64,000 bases of DNA from Nymphaea colorata (GCF_008831285.2 NC_045139.1:33577706-33641705), one strand, 5' to 3'. Numbered from the stretch's first letter, positions 1-12,627 are shown. Numbers and translations: made by a program. The notes: generated by a model not told the origin, from the letters alone.

Positions 1-992
1 TTGCAAATTTACCTATTTTTTTATGTCTGCGTTACTAGTTTCTCATTTATTTTATTTTTACCTCATTTTTAGTTTTTTTTTAGTTTTTTAAAAATTTACT
101 GTATTTTTCCCTTTCTTCAAGCTCGATACCTGAGAAAAACCTCGCCATTTAAAATGTAAGAAAGTTTTTTGTGACTATGATATAAATATTTTCTTTGAAA
201 AGCTATGAGAAAAAATAAAATACAATATACAATAGTTCACTTTTGCATTTTTTTTGCCAGTTATCTTGATTTTCCTCATTTTTTAAACCTTTTTTGGCCC
301 ATTTTTTCATATTTTCTTGAACAAACCAGTGACATCTTTGACAGTGATATATTTGTAAAGCAAAATTAGTTGACTGACCAATGATTAGGCTGTGTAGTTT
401 ACTAGTTTGGCCAATTAGTTACTAGCTTGAAACACAGGTTGGTCCATCACCGATTTAAGTCACTCAGCTGACCAGTTGCGCAGGTCTGTTGACTAGTCAG
501 GTTTTTTGGTAAATGCATTTATTGAACTTTTAGCACATGCTCATTTCTCAAATCGAAATTATTTATTGTGACACACTGAAATAACATGCAATTGATATAA
601 ATGTTAAAGTCAAAAATTTACTTGGTGTGTGATTGCCCATAATTTAAAGACTCTCCTGTGATGCCTCATGGATGCGCAAGCCAACCTGTGTGACATAGCT
701 TTTGGTAGTGCACAATAACTTTGCTGGATATCAACTTGCCATATGTTGCTATTTATGGTACAGGATATCGTATGCAGCTGTAGTGAAACTCTTGAAGTAT
801 TAGCTGCAATTGCACTTATAGGTATAAGCGCACACAGTGGTTCTTGAGCGTGATATACACAATTTTATGGGCATTAAGAAGTTGACGTGTAAATTTTGTT
901 ATTCAGTGTAAATGTTTGATGTTTTTGCTGCTTTTCTCTTACTATCTTTGTATGAACTTGTCTAGGTTTAGCTGACTGATAGTTTACTGCAG
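1..992. other. Presumed intron of the sterol dehydrogenase gene
   Basis: AT-rich sequence with T-rich runs and no open frame that fits the dehydrogenase. The first recognisable exon starts after the acceptor AG at 991-992. Because the protein needs several hundred more N-terminal residues, this stretch is most simply an intron. This is inference; an upstream exon too diverged for me to recognise could be hidden here. Confidence 0.55.
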
Positions 993-1877
993 GCCCACTA
1001 TACATCTTCCTGTTAAACCTGTTTTGCTGATGACCATGTTGGCTGAACATTTGGATAGAATGTCAACTACATACCGGAGGGGGTCTTCCTATCTTTCTCT
1101 TTCAGCTGCTTGTCAACTGTCCTGCACAAAAACTTATGACTGTTCTGAAGCAAAAAGGCTTTTGGGGTACTCACCAATAGTCACTGTGGAGGTACAACTA
1201 TTTTAATCATTACTAGTATTTTAAATTTTTATGATGAACTTCTAAGAAAGAGAAAAGCATATGACAATAAAGTTTCACAAATTTCTAAAAAATGCTTAGT
1301 TGGACAATAATAAAAGGATATACTGATGACTTTCGACACTTAGTCAAATGTTTCACCAAATAGAATGGCTCTCAGTTCTTTCCTTCATTCTATGATATCA
1401 TTATTTTCTTCTTTTTTCAGGAAGGGATCACATTGACCATTGATTCATGCTCCCATTTGGTATCAGTTTTTCCTCAGTTAAAACGTCGAGATTTCTCTGT
1501 TCCATCAAAATCATTCAAACTACTTGGTGGTGGTGAAGGTTGGGTGCTGTCCATGTCTTCTTTGGTTGTAATTTTCTCCCTTTTTTTATTGGCTTATTAG
1601 TCTCTTTTTCTTTTTCCTCATGTTGCAGTTGCAGACATTATATTATGGCGGGATGAGCAGAAAACCTTTGTGCACATTCTTGCATTGTTTTTCACCTTTT
1701 ACTGGTTTTTTCTTTCTGAGAGAACTCTTATATCATCTACGGCTAAGCTCTTCCAATTGGCTTTCATTGGCCTTTTTATCCATGGCTATCTTCCTTCATC
1801 GATGTAGGTACTCTTATAGCCATCCACTGCCCATGCTTTAGTTTTCTCCATGTTTTTGTGTCTCTCTCTCTGTGTGT

Positions 1878-1950
<73 letters not shown>

Positions 1951-4276
1951 GTATTTCAAACAGGTAAAAGATAAGTTGAATCAGAGTCCCATATCTGCTG
2001 GGAGTGGACCCCAACAGGCTTGACACAGTTCTTGGCTGCCAAAGCCAGACTGAGCTCTTGTCAGGTTTGGTCTATGAGCTGCATTCTACCTGTTAGATAG
2101 ATAGAATTTGACGCTTTAAACCTGAGGAGTAATCTAGTCAACCTTGATAGACTATTGTTTGTCACTACTCAGGCTGGTTTAACTCTTGAGTTTTTTCTAT
2201 TGGGCAGCTATATCAGCCCACACCACCAGCCTATCTCAGCCTAGTTACCTGATCACCCCTTGGTGTGTTTATCCATGATGATGCCAAGAAATTGGCATCT
2301 TCATCTTTAAATTTCATCTTGCAATAATGCATTTGTTAGACATGACCGTAAGCATGCCTTCAAGAATACATTTGCTGGACATGATTGTACACATGTCAAT
2401 GAACCAGTGTTTCTAATGATGAATTTACTGCAACAGATTTGGCATCAAAGTTCAGAAGATATCACCTTCTTGCTTTGAGGTATCACTCACATCAATCCGT
2501 CCATTATTTGTTCTGCTAGCAAGCAAGTGGAACAGAGGAATCGACTTATTGCGGTACCTGGCCCAGGGAGATGACTGGGTTACTTGTATGAAGGTGATCA
2601 TCAACTAAAGCCTTTGATAAACTTTACAGCTCTCAAATGGCATGGAAGTGGTTTATCTTTCTTTTTGGCCTTTATTCTGGTGACTGAAACCCAAATTCCC
2701 GTAATTACATTGTTCATGTGCAATTCTACAAATCCTACTTTGTTATGAAAAATGTGGAGGCTTTGTCTTCTCAAATGTGTAAATTAGCAGACGGAAAGGC
2801 TGGGTTTGTCTTTCCTGTTTCTGGGATGCTAGGAGCACGACTTGTTTCTGGCATCATCCAGATGGGAAATCATGTCCTCTAAGTTAACGGTTATATGCAG
2901 GGATGGAAGTCAAGGGGAGTCTGACAGGGGCGATGGCCACCTAGAGTTTGGAAAAAACAGTTATAATTTTATACATACATACATTCTACAACTGGGTGTG
3001 GACATAGAAATCCTCCAGCCTCTTACAACTCACTGTCCAATGCAATGCATCTGGCGGCCGTGATTGAATGGAGGTCCGGATGGTGCCATATGAACATTCA
3101 ATCAAGTTGATCAGACAGGCCATAAATCAGCTTACATAATCTTCATATTTACTTACTCCACATATTCCAGAAACCTATTTTTATGTTTGTGCATATCTTT
3201 CTGTATAATGTCATTGATAGTAACATGTGCACATGTACATAATATTAATAATATATAATAACATAAAATATACAACATGTATTTTTTTTCTGTAAATACC
3301 TCTTTGGATTGGTGGAAGTTCAGCATTGGTTGAATGGCCAAATTATCCATTTGGACTATTCCCAGCAGTTAGATTTCTAGCCGCAGGGATCAGCCCATAG
3401 GGGTTGAAGCCTTTTTTCTTGTATGTTTATTTAAACTTGAAGCATGTCTTGCAGAAGATTATTCATTTCTTGGTGGTTCTCTAGCACGTGTTTATTTATT
3501 TCTTGGTGTGTTCTCTATTATATGTATATTTTTGAGCCATTTTGTACGTCTTCTTTTGATAAACTTAGTGCTTTGCACCTCGTTTGCTTTTTTACACCAA
3601 CAGCCTAGATGATCCAACTTAGACAAAGTAAAGCTGATTATGGTATTTCTAATCAAAAGACCCAGCCAATTTGTCTACAATCTAATGATGATATGATATG
3701 TGTGTGTGTGTGTGTGTGTGTTATGTAGGTATGGGTATGGGTGCCAGTATGGGTACCAGTGCGGGTACGGGTACCTTCTTGGAGGAAACTTTGAATATGC
3801 TCCTGGTGAAATTTAAAATGTTTTTTTGGTGTTTAGATGTTTGCTGGCAATACATCCCAAGGGATTTAGACTTCCAGAGACAGAAAACTTTTGTCTCAAT
3901 TGGATGGTCATTAGCTTGAACACTTCCATTTTAATAACATTCTTTTTCTAATTGATAACAGGTCATGGGCGCTCTTTTCTTAATGAAAGTGCTTCTCTCG
4001 TTGTCATCTTTGACTTTGATTGGAGCAGGTATGCATTGACATGTACTATTGCATACACGACATAAAATTGTAAGTGTTGTCCAAGATACTGACTTGCAAA
4101 AAAATGGCTCAGGTCTGGTCTTCGTCTTTACTGCTTTCTACATATATGAACAAATGGAAGAAGAAATCGATGGCTTAGTGCTAGCCCTTGCTACATTTCT
4201 CACTACAGACTTGCCTGTCCACGTAAGAGAATATATCAACAGGATAATTCAGTGGAAAAACAAGAGAGCTCTTTGA
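993..4276 (+). CDS. 3BETAHSD/D: 3beta-hydroxysteroid dehydrogenase/C4-decarboxylase with reticulon domain, 3' part
   Basis: C-terminal 292 residues of the plant sterol-4alpha-carboxylate 3-dehydrogenase (decarboxylating) that carries a reticulon domain. It acts in removal of the sterol C4 methyl groups at the ER. Exons read by hand: 993-1191, 1421-1538, 1629-1803, 2437-2593, 3962-4028, 4113-4276 (TGA). All joints are GT/AG and the phase closes. The first exon ends the dehydrogenase part (SCTKTYDCSEAKRLLGYSPI, the family's C-terminal signature). The rest is a reticulon domain: ADIILWRDEQKT, two long hydrophobic hairpins, then FYIYEQMEEEIDGL. Reticulon hairpins wedge into and curve ER membrane (family knowledge). 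The NAD-binding Rossmann fold and the catalytic YxxxK lie upstream and are not in the window; I saw no exon in 1-990. The intron at 2594-3961 is long and holds a GT microsatellite and a dispersed repeat. The window opens inside the gene, so its start is unknown. Confidence 0.88.
1862..1948. repeat. Compound (CT)(GT)n(GA)n microsatellite
   Basis: A short CT run is followed by a GT/TG run and about 20 GA units. It lies in the intron after the exon ending at 1803. It is likely length-polymorphic. Confidence 0.95.
3698..3815 (+). repeat. (GT)n microsatellite joined to a dispersed repeat, copy A
   Basis: A GT run (about 3698-3721) is followed by short GGTACGGGTA-like units and a roughly 45-bp stretch ending near 3815, centred on AACTTTGAATATGCTCCTGG. 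The same arrangement, GT run included, recurs at about 19685-19790, so both are pieces of one dispersed repeat family. Copy A lies inside the long intron of the sterol dehydrogenase gene. Confidence 0.75.
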
Positions 4277-5039
4277 AAGTTCAGTGACTACCCATGCCGC
4301 TCCATGGATGAGTTTACTTTTAATTTTTTGATTGGCATGGTCCTTCCAACGACTTAACAAGCTATAGAGATGCAATACTAAGGTACGATCATTGTCCTTG
4401 CTTGTCAGCTATTATGCTGAATGCTTCTTGAACTGATATGTCAAATTTTTTCCATCCCTAAGCCGTTCGAAGCTGTTTGATCTAGCTTCCTTGTAGTTGA
4501 TGATGGAAATAGTGTCAAAGCGAAGATAAGCTGTCAGAACATGTTTGTGAACATCTTCTATTGTTTATATGTTCATCTCACATACGAGGTTTTGTATTTC
4601 CCTAAAAAACCGAACATGAACTGGTGTGCTTTATTTGTCTACATCTATAAGGGTGTGTTGGGGTGCATCGAACTTTTCCAACCAAGGTGCAGAAAATCCT
4701 TCTCTTGAGTGTTTCCCTGCCAAGTTCCATTCAATCACGATGCTTTTTTCACTGGGATGAGATGTCGCGTTATCCAGAATACAGGTTTTGACAGAAGTCG
4801 AGGGTTCCTGCTTCTCATCCTTAAAATCGGGACCTTCCCTGATTATATACAGGTATCCAGTTTGACTTTGGATCCATGTCTATTTTGGATCTGATGACAT
4901 AAAGGCTTTAATAGCACCACCTTGTACATTTTGACATTTGTTTTGTCAGCTGCAACTGATTTAATTTCAAGCACTCATCCAAACCACAATCAAAGTACAT
5001 TTTGGCTTGTCCTGCTATTTTGGTGGGGAAGCAGTTTAT
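4277..5039. other. 3' flank of the sterol dehydrogenase gene
   Basis: Non-coding, AT-rich. It probably begins with the 3' untranslated region of the upstream gene. No conserved open frame, RNA gene or repeat recognised. Confidence 0.6.
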
Positions 5040-5173
5040 ATGTTATGGCCTGCAGGGACAAGCGTGAAAGTCAGCCCCTACTGACAGCGGACCCATTGTC
5101 AGAGCCCATTGTGTTTGTTTGCCAACAAAGAGGGGGCCGGCTTTCACTTCGGTCTCTCTTGCGGCCATAACAT
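5040..5173. mobile_element. Fold-back MITE-like element, 134 bp
   Basis: Long terminal inverted repeats. The left end reads ATGTTATGGCC at 5040-5050 and the right end GGCCATAACAT at 5163-5173. The match continues inward, with small gaps, for about 40 bases per arm (GTGAAAGTCAGCCCC on the left against GTGAAAGCCGGCCCC on the complement of the right). The 55-base centre is unpaired and no coding sequence is present. I did not find a clear target duplication, so the superfamily is unknown. Confidence 0.75.
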
Positions 5174-6036
5174 GGAATTTGACCTCAACGGGCAGTAGCG
5201 CTGAGAACAATAAATTCATTTTTGGATATGATATCATAGTAAAATGGGTGGCCTATTCCTTCTCCTCATCTATTTAGTGCATGAATAATGCCCAAGGCAA
5301 ATGATATGTAACATTTCTTTGTTCTCCGTAGAAAGTTGGTGCATTTCCTTATACAAGGCAACCCTTTCTTCTTCATGGACTGTGAGAAACAAAAGAGCGG
5401 CTGCTTCTTTCTGGAGACAATAAGTTAACTTTTTGCTATTGAGGAAAACTATGAGCGTGACTTGGGTGTTGTGTCCTTTCCCGTGCAATGTTGAAAGGGC
5501 TTAACCACCTGATGACATGCAGTATAGTTTGCCATGTGTCATCAAGTGGTGTGGGCTCTTAAGCATTATAGGTAAAAGGTCATAACAAACAACCTGCTTT
5601 CCAGTATTAAAATTTTGAAAATGTGAGGATTGTCTTACTGATTATTCAGTAATAACTTGGGTCTGAAAAAGATTTTGCCTTCTAGAGCCTGTCAAGAGGG
5701 TGAGTACCACAAGAAATGAGTTTTGATTTATTTGATGGAAAAAGAGGATGGTTTTCCCAAGGGGACATTTGATGGCAAGGAAGAAGTTTCGCTGGGACTT
5801 TAATCCAAGAAGATTTTACCTGGAATAAACTGAGAATGAGAAAGCATTTCAATAGAATTTTTTTTTCCATGTTTGGAAAGGACATGAAATTATTCTAGAA
5901 GCATGTTATCGTGGACAATGAACATGAAAAAGAAGGTGATCGAATGCATTAAAACTAGATTGTGGAATATAAGTGCACTAGGGAGAGGAAGGAATTGAGC
6001 AATTCAACGAAAGACTAGAAAAAATGTTGGAATCTT
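5174..6036. other. Intergenic spacer
   Basis: AT-rich sequence without a recognisable gene. Short open frames on both strands show no domain signature or codon bias. Confidence 0.6.
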
Positions 6037-6810
6037 CTTATTCAAAAAACTTACCAACATAAACTTGATTCTCATAGGTACACCATATAATACCCAAATT
6101 GGATTTGGAGTTTGTCATTGACATGCTTTTTTATAAAAAAAATTAAAACTAGTTGCAGTTGAACATGTATATTCAATTCAATCATAGCAAGTTATTGGGT
6201 GTTTTGTAGTTTTTCTTGTTCTTTTTTGTGGCATTGCATTCATGGGATGAGTCTTAAGGTTTGAGAATGAGGTTGGTAAGTTCCAAAGGCAATCGATTTG
6301 TTATTTTAGCATAATCTCCTTATTCAAAAAAATTTACCAGCATGGACCTGATTCTCAAAAGTATACCATATAATTCCCAAACTGAATATGCACAAAATCT
6401 TGAAATATCCTACTTGAAGGTCTGGAGTTTGTCAATGAGATGCTCTTTTCAAACAATTTGAACCTAGCTACAATTGAACATGTATATTCAATTCAATCAC
6501 AAAAAGTTATTGGGTGTTTTGTAGTTTTTCTTCTTCTCTTTTGTGACAATGCATTTATGGGATGAGTCTTAAGGGTTTGAGAATGAAGTTGGTGGGTTCC
6601 AAAAGCAATTGATTTGTTATTTTAGGATATTCGAAAAACTTACCAACATAGACCTCACAGGTACACCATATAATTCCCAAATTGGATATGCACAAAATAT
6701 TGAAATACGCTGCATGAAGGTTTGGAGTTTGTCAACGAGATGCTCTTTTCAAAAAATTTGAAACTAGCTGCAGTTGAATATGTATATTCAATTCAATCAC
6801 AACAATTGTT
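6037..6810 (+). repeat. Three-copy tandem repeat with a unit of about 280-310 bp
   Basis: Copies start near 6037, 6317 and 6628. Each begins TTCAAAAAACTTACCAACAT or a close variant. Each then carries a GTACACCATATAAT block, a GGAGTTTGTCAA block, a GCTCTTTTCAAA block (altered in copy 1) and ATGTATATTCAATTCAATCA. Copy 1 lacks the short GATATGCACAAAATATTGAA segment of copies 2 and 3. Copy 3 is cut short near 6810, where retrotransposon-like sequence begins. The copies are clearly diverged, so the array is not very recent. Confidence 0.85.
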
Positions 6811-6818
6811 TCATTATT

Positions 6819-8443
6819 TCAGCTAGCTGTTGATTTGGAAACATCAAGCCAAAAACATAATGACAAACTTGCATGAATAAGCATGCTTAACTCCAGCTCC
6901 ACCAAATGGTGACATTTTTTCTCTACATTCCTGTTTTGTTGGGAATGTATGAGGATAAAAGAGCCAACATCGAACTTCATTAGCATTAAGAAAATCTGAG
7001 AATTGTTTGCTCGTGAACTTGCCTCCACTACCATTATAAAAGAATTTAACTTTGCGTTGCATCTATCATTAAAAAATATTATAAAACATTTGAAAACAAG
7101 CAAACATGTTTTATTTCTTTATCAGCAAAACAAAATCTAGGTAAACAATGAGTATTGATCCACAATGAGCAAATAATAAACTTGACTATCATATGACAAG
7201 CACTAGTTAGTTTAGTTCTAGTGTTCAAACTTACAAAGCATATAAAAGTGAGAATGACCAAAACAATAATGTCATAAATTAGCCGAAGGACTATACATTT
7301 TGAAGACATTATAATGTTGTTTATTTGATATTGGTGTGTTTCTGTTAACATTTATTGATGGCTAGTAAGAAACACACCCACCACACACAACTCCATTCTC
7401 CATTACTCGACTTGAAGTGGAAGACCAGACATATAGTCCATCTTTATTTGATCTAAAGAGTAAGAGCTTCCCCATCTACAAGTTCTAAATAGATAAATCA
7501 CTGGGTGAATTTGAGCTTGCCAACATTGTATCGAGTGAACTTGGAAACTTATAATAGTTTTCTTTTTGGCATTAAGGCATGCTTTGGAAAAAGCAGGGAT
7601 GAATACCTCACCAATACGATGAAGAAGTTTAGTCTAATCATCATTAACAAATCAAGGAGTAGTAGAAGTGGAACTGTCAACATACATCATGAGCTTGTTG
7701 ATCATTACACATTCGGTTTGTGATTGCCACAACATGCCTCATATTCAATAAGACTATTTTATTGGTGTGACGACAAGTAATGTGGCGTTCAATTTCATGC
7801 AACTCAGAAAAGTAGAACACTTCAATAATCACCCCCTAATCACCTTGGAAGCCTTTGATTTGTCCTCCTAATTACTGCTTGATCAACTTATGAAAGACTT
7901 CAGAAATAGGCAATACATCAAAATTAATATGCATATTAATAAATGCCCATGAAAAAAAAGAAATTTCATCAACAAAATTAATATAATAAAAATGCCAACC
8001 CATCATAGGAATTGGATCGGCCTGGTCCACATACATTTGCAAAAATCACATTGAATGATCCATGGATTTCTTGAGATGAAGAAGCAAATATTAATAATGA
8101 CTTTTTCCTGCCTGGCTAGCTTCACAAAAAATAATCAGCAGCATTTTCAAAGTACCCAGTTAACCCATCTTTATTTATGACATGTTAAAAACTTTTGAAT
8201 AAAAGACAACCCATCCAATCATGCCATTGTTGAATCACAATATGTTTTCTAATGAATGCATTGGCTTTACTCTGTTCTTCTACTTCCAAGCTTGACCTTG
8301 TAGAGCTCATGTTCATGCCCGCTAGTAAGAAGCACCTTCCTTGTCTTGAGGTCCTTTACATGACAAAGGTTTGGGTAAGATTACGAAGAAACTCCATTTT
8401 CCATATTAAATTTATTCAAGACCATTCATCTTTTACTTCATAG
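6819..8443 (-). mobile_element. Degenerate Ty1-copia retrotransposon remnant(s)
   Basis: Read on the minus strand, 8443 to about 8250 contains a GAG-pre-integrase motif (KDLKTRKVLLTSGHEHELYK). Around 8230-7990 follow a decayed integrase zinc-binding region and a GPG-N-Y(D)-G stretch matching the usual start of the copia integrase core. Around 7990-7870 there is a VDEISFFSWAFI-like block. An integrase-core segment (GGKFTSKQFSDFLNANEV, then HLVELELSMLIHASLSLCFW in another frame) lies at about 7060-6819. A second, more decayed integrase-like stretch lies near 7800-7660, so two elements or a duplication may be nested. There are many stops and frameshifts. No LTRs, reverse transcriptase or RNase H are recognisable here. 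It is dead. Confidence 0.72.
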
Positions 8444-8933
8444 AAGACAAAAATATCAAAAACTACCAAATCTAGTTCATAATTATCATCAATTAAAGAA
8501 TGAGAAACACATACGTTCAATTTTCAACAAAAAAAAACACTTAGTTAATAACACTTTTTTGAGTAGACAGAAGGACGTAGCTACTTAAGTGCATTCAAAT
8601 GAGAGATAAGTATAGGTCTATGGTATCTACACCATATGAGTAGTTAGGTATCATGTCTGAAAACAAAGTTCATTAGAAGAAAGAGGATTAGCCACTCAGT
8701 GCCTCCTTTCCTACCTTCATCCTTCACATCAGCTATCATTGACCGGAACAAAACCTGTAGGGAAAATAAGCCGCAACCACTGCATGCCCCATTCTTTCTT
8801 GTGCTCGTCTCTCACAAGAACCGCCCATTCTTGATTCTCCACTGGATCTTAAAATGGCCATATACTTCCTCACAACTTGTGAATTCCAGTCTCCGACATT
8901 CTTGTGAATTGTGAGAATGCCAACTCTTTGATG
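8444..8933. other. Spacer between copia debris and the NBS-LRR pseudogene
   Basis: No confident gene. The minus strand from about 8930 to 8690 has some open frame directly 3' of the LRR region and could be a decayed C-terminal tail of that gene, but no family signature is visible. Confidence 0.4.
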
Positions 8934-11900
8934 TCATGCTTTCAGGTACTTCAAAGCATTCATCAACTTTGTATTCCTCTTCGCCTCCCTGATAGATGCC
9001 AATGAATCAAGAAGTAACTCAATGCTGGTGTGAGCTAGAAGAATCTCAGTGAGGCTTTTCATATTTCCAATGGAATCAGGTAGTTTTCTAAATGATGAAC
9101 AGCCTCTTAGGTCCAGCTTCTCAAGATTGGTCAAGTTGTCAAATCCATCTGGTAATACTACCAACTTGTTGCATCCTTGCAAGGATAACTTCTGTAGGAA
9201 ACCAAGTGATCCCATTGATTTAGGGAGCTCTTTAATATCAACAAAGTTGAAGTAAAGTTCAACTAGATTTTTCATACTACCAACTGAAGGAGGTAACGTT
9301 TTTAAGGACTTACAATAGCTCAGGTCCAACTTCTCAAGTTTCATCAAGTGGCCAAGAGTATCTGGCAAGCTTTTCAGCTTGTTGTACCCAAACATCCATA
9401 ATCCCTTTAGCTCCACAAGAGAGCCTATTGAAGAGGGAAGTTGTACAAGAGCAACATTAGTTAGGTAAAGCTCAGATAGTCTTTTCTTATCTCCAATGGA
9501 GTCAGGCAATGTCTTCAATGATTGACAGTATCTCAAGTTTAGCTTTTCAAGTCTAGGCATTACTCCCAATGAATCAGGCAGCTCTTGCAGATTGCTACAC
9601 CTAAACAAAGATAATTGATGAAGATTTCTGAAAGAACCCATTACACCCCACTGCATTGGCAACATCTGCAGAGATCAGTGCATCTGGAGAGGTCAAGGTT
9701 CTTAAGAGAACTTAAGCTGCATATGACATTAGGCAGCCTCTTTAGTTTAGATCATCAAGACAAGTCTAGCACTGCCAACCTATCAAGCTTCCCAATGGAT
9801 TCATCCACTTGGACCAGCTCATGACAACCCTTAAGACTCAATTTTTCTAATCTGGGTGAGCTTGAAAAGTCAGGTGTCTTCTTGAGATGTAAGCAGCCAC
9901 TAAGAATAAGAACTTTCAACTCATTGAAGACGAGCAAAAAAAGCAGAGGAAGACAATCACAAAGAAGCATGTTTCAAAACGATTCAGCAAATGGACCAAA
10001 TTGTATTGAATTGAATTGCTTTTAAATCAGAAAGTCAGAAGTTTGAATACCTTCAATGCAACCAATATAAAAACGATAAAAGTTTTCATCAAAACTGAAA
10101 ATAAAATAAAATAAATAATAACATGCAAGCCTCAAGCAACTGAAAAGGACTAATTAAATAATATAAAATAAACAAAATTTATCTTTAAACAAAAAATGAC
10201 CTTAATCATGGACACTTTATTCATAGGTTCAATTTTGGTAGGCCTATATATGCTGATTCAAACTGATTTTAACAACGCTGAATATAGAAAAAGGAAGAAA
10301 GAGAGAGAATGAAAGAGAGAGATTTAAACTTAATAATATGAGGAAGTGGACCAATATAGTCATGCAATTTTTTTATTTCTAACATTGTTTTTAGAATTTG
10401 ATCTCATGGAAGTGATCTGGATAATTGAATGAGAAGGAATCCATTATTAAATCATCTTGTTTCAACACATAATATGGAGTTGAGAAATTATAAACAACCA
10501 ATTTTCATCTTAGAAGGCTACTCTTTTTGTCCCAGAGAAAATGAGTAAAGGGTTTATTCATGACAAATGATTATGTTTTAGCGGTTGGGTATATACATAC
10601 ATATGCACACACATACACACACGCCAAGACACCCTGATATCAAGATAAACAGAATATTCAACATGATGATGAAGTAAAAGGTAGCCTAACTTTCTTTCTG
10701 CAATAGCATCTTGAGCTCCAAAGCTGAACAACCCTGCTAAGTGACAGTTCAAGAACTGCAACCTTTTCAAGACTGAAGTCATTGGGGAGTGATTTTAGTG
10801 GACAGCCATGCCACTCTAACCATCTCAACCCTGTAGACATATGTTTGAAATTGCCTTTGAATTCTGCAAAGATGGCACGAAGCAGCCTCAGGTTCATCAT
10901 TCTGGCAAAGGATTTAGTTCTCACACGTCTCTTGCTAAGTAATCCTCTAAGGTCAACTACAATGCCTTCAACATTTCCTGTTCCCTGTGCTTGAAAAAAA
11001 GTTTATCAACATAAGAAAAGTGAAAGACCAAGTTAACTGTGTTTTTCTGATCCCTTACCTTTTGATTATCCAATACATCAAGCACTTCATCTGTAATCCA
11101 TAGCCTGCTACACAAGCCTGGATTGAAAGAGCTATTTTCTCGAACAATAACTTCCCCCAGTTCTTGAAGTTGGTCATGCATTTCCAACCTGTTCTTATCA
11201 ATTTTGACAAGTGACCTGTGCTGCAATACTGTTATTGCTAGAGATGCGTAGAAACCACAACTCTTCAATATATCACTTACCTGATCCTTAGTCGGGCTAA
11301 TGAAAAAACAAGCAAGATCAAGAAATATTTTTTTCTCTTCAGGATCAAGGCTATCATAACTTAGTTTTAGGCTTAGCCTCCTCTGTACGTCATCAATGGG
11401 ATATGCTGTAATCCCTCCAACAGATCTTCCCACTCTTTTACATCCTTCTTACCAAATAGAAATGAACCAAGGACTTCAAGTGCCAAGGGAAGTCCACCAG
11501 CAGCTTTTATAATTTTATCAGAGTTATATGTAATCATTTGCCGGTTGACTCTTTTCAAAGGTATGCAAGGAAAACAGTTCAAGCAATTCAACGCGATTCA
11601 ATTCGCCTGGCTGGTAAAACTCATCCTTGTTCAATTTCTGTACATTTAGAACATGTTTATATCTGGTTGTAATGATGATTCTACTTCCCCCACAAAACCA
11701 ATCTCGAGAACCAACCAAGGCATCAAGTTCATTGTTATGGTCAACATCGTCCAGAACTTTGAGAAGACGCTTAATGTGGAGCCTACTCTTGATTGTTGCA
11801 ATCCCTTGACTGACATCAGTTATCTCAAATTTCTCAAAGTTTAGTATCTAAGAAATAAGTTTCTCCTGCGACAAGATCAATCCCTTGTATTGCTTTGATG

Positions 11901-12166
11901 TCTCTCTAATATCTGAAAGGAAGCAACTGGCATCAAAGCTTTTAAATATTTGGTTAAACACTACTTTTGCCAGCGTGGTCTTGCCGATCCCTCCCATGCC
12001 ATGGATCCCAATCATTTTAACGTCGTCTGTTTCAAGAGATAATAATTTCTTGATATCTTCCACTCGTGACTGAATTCCAACAAGGTGTTCAACAACATCC
12101 ATGGCGGCATGCTTCACTGCCCTTAAATCCCTCTTAACGATTAACTGGATCAACTTGGCCTTATCC
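8934..12166 (-). pseudogene. TIR-type NBS-LRR resistance gene, TIR exon missing, several disruptions
   Basis: Plant intracellular immune receptor relic. The NB-ARC exon begins after an acceptor at 12166: P-loop GMGGIGKTT, kinase-2 VLDDVD (the final D is typical of the TIR class), RNBS-B GSRIIITTR, GLPLAL, then an MHD-like motif (RLEMHD) before the donor at 11059. The second exon starts near 10984 (VEGIVVDLRG). Leucine-rich repeats follow at 9970-9755 and 9665-8934 (repeated LPDSIG and LEKLDL units). Breaks: an in-frame TAG near 11850 where the family has an aspartate; frameshifts near 11520, near 11405, inside the second exon near 10710, and between 9755 and 9665. The post-TIR linker (KAKLIQLIVKRDLR) is present, but no TIR sequence was found upstream, where a CACTA terminus and palindromes lie instead. 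Could it be a sequencing artefact? Five separate breaks make that unlikely. Confidence 0.85.
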
Positions 12167-12627
12167 CTGCAAAGGAAATCAAGAATTCAGTGTGGAAGAA
12201 CTGACAAAAAGGTAGTCTTCTCTTTTGTGTGTCTGTGTGCTCCTATCCTTAAATGGTTGATCACGCCAAGAGTAATAAAATGAAGTTCATCTCCCAGTTC
12301 ATAAACTTGGTCGGCGATTCAACTGAACTCCAAGCTTGAAAAACGAAGAAAAAAATATGCAATGCACTGCAGAAGACCATTAGAAATGTTGGTTGATTAT
12401 TGTCCAAACAAGCTCAGTGAATTGCGACTCTGATATTTGAAATGGGATTCAAATTTTCTTCTTGATAAGTTTCTAGCTTTTTTTTTTCAATATTACAATA
12501 AATTATAACAGTAGAATGACGAAGGCCAGACTTAATTCAGTCTGTTTTCAAGAGTGTGTCCAAATTTCCGCAGATCAACATGAAACATACACTTTTAAGT
12601 TTTCAAAATTTCAGCAGAACTGCATTT
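12167..12627. other. Upstream flank of the NBS-LRR pseudogene
   Basis: A TIR-domain exon would be expected within a short intron distance here on the minus strand. None is recognisable. The sequence is AT-rich with no open frame of note. Confidence 0.55.

Noticed and set aside
1838-2026. Minus-strand open frame of Ser-Leu and Thr-His repeats
   Set aside because: It is a translation of the GA/GT microsatellite.
2842-3063. 73-codon frame as a separate gene
   Set aside because: It lies inside the intron 2594-3961 of the sterol dehydrogenase gene and shows no similarity that I recognise.
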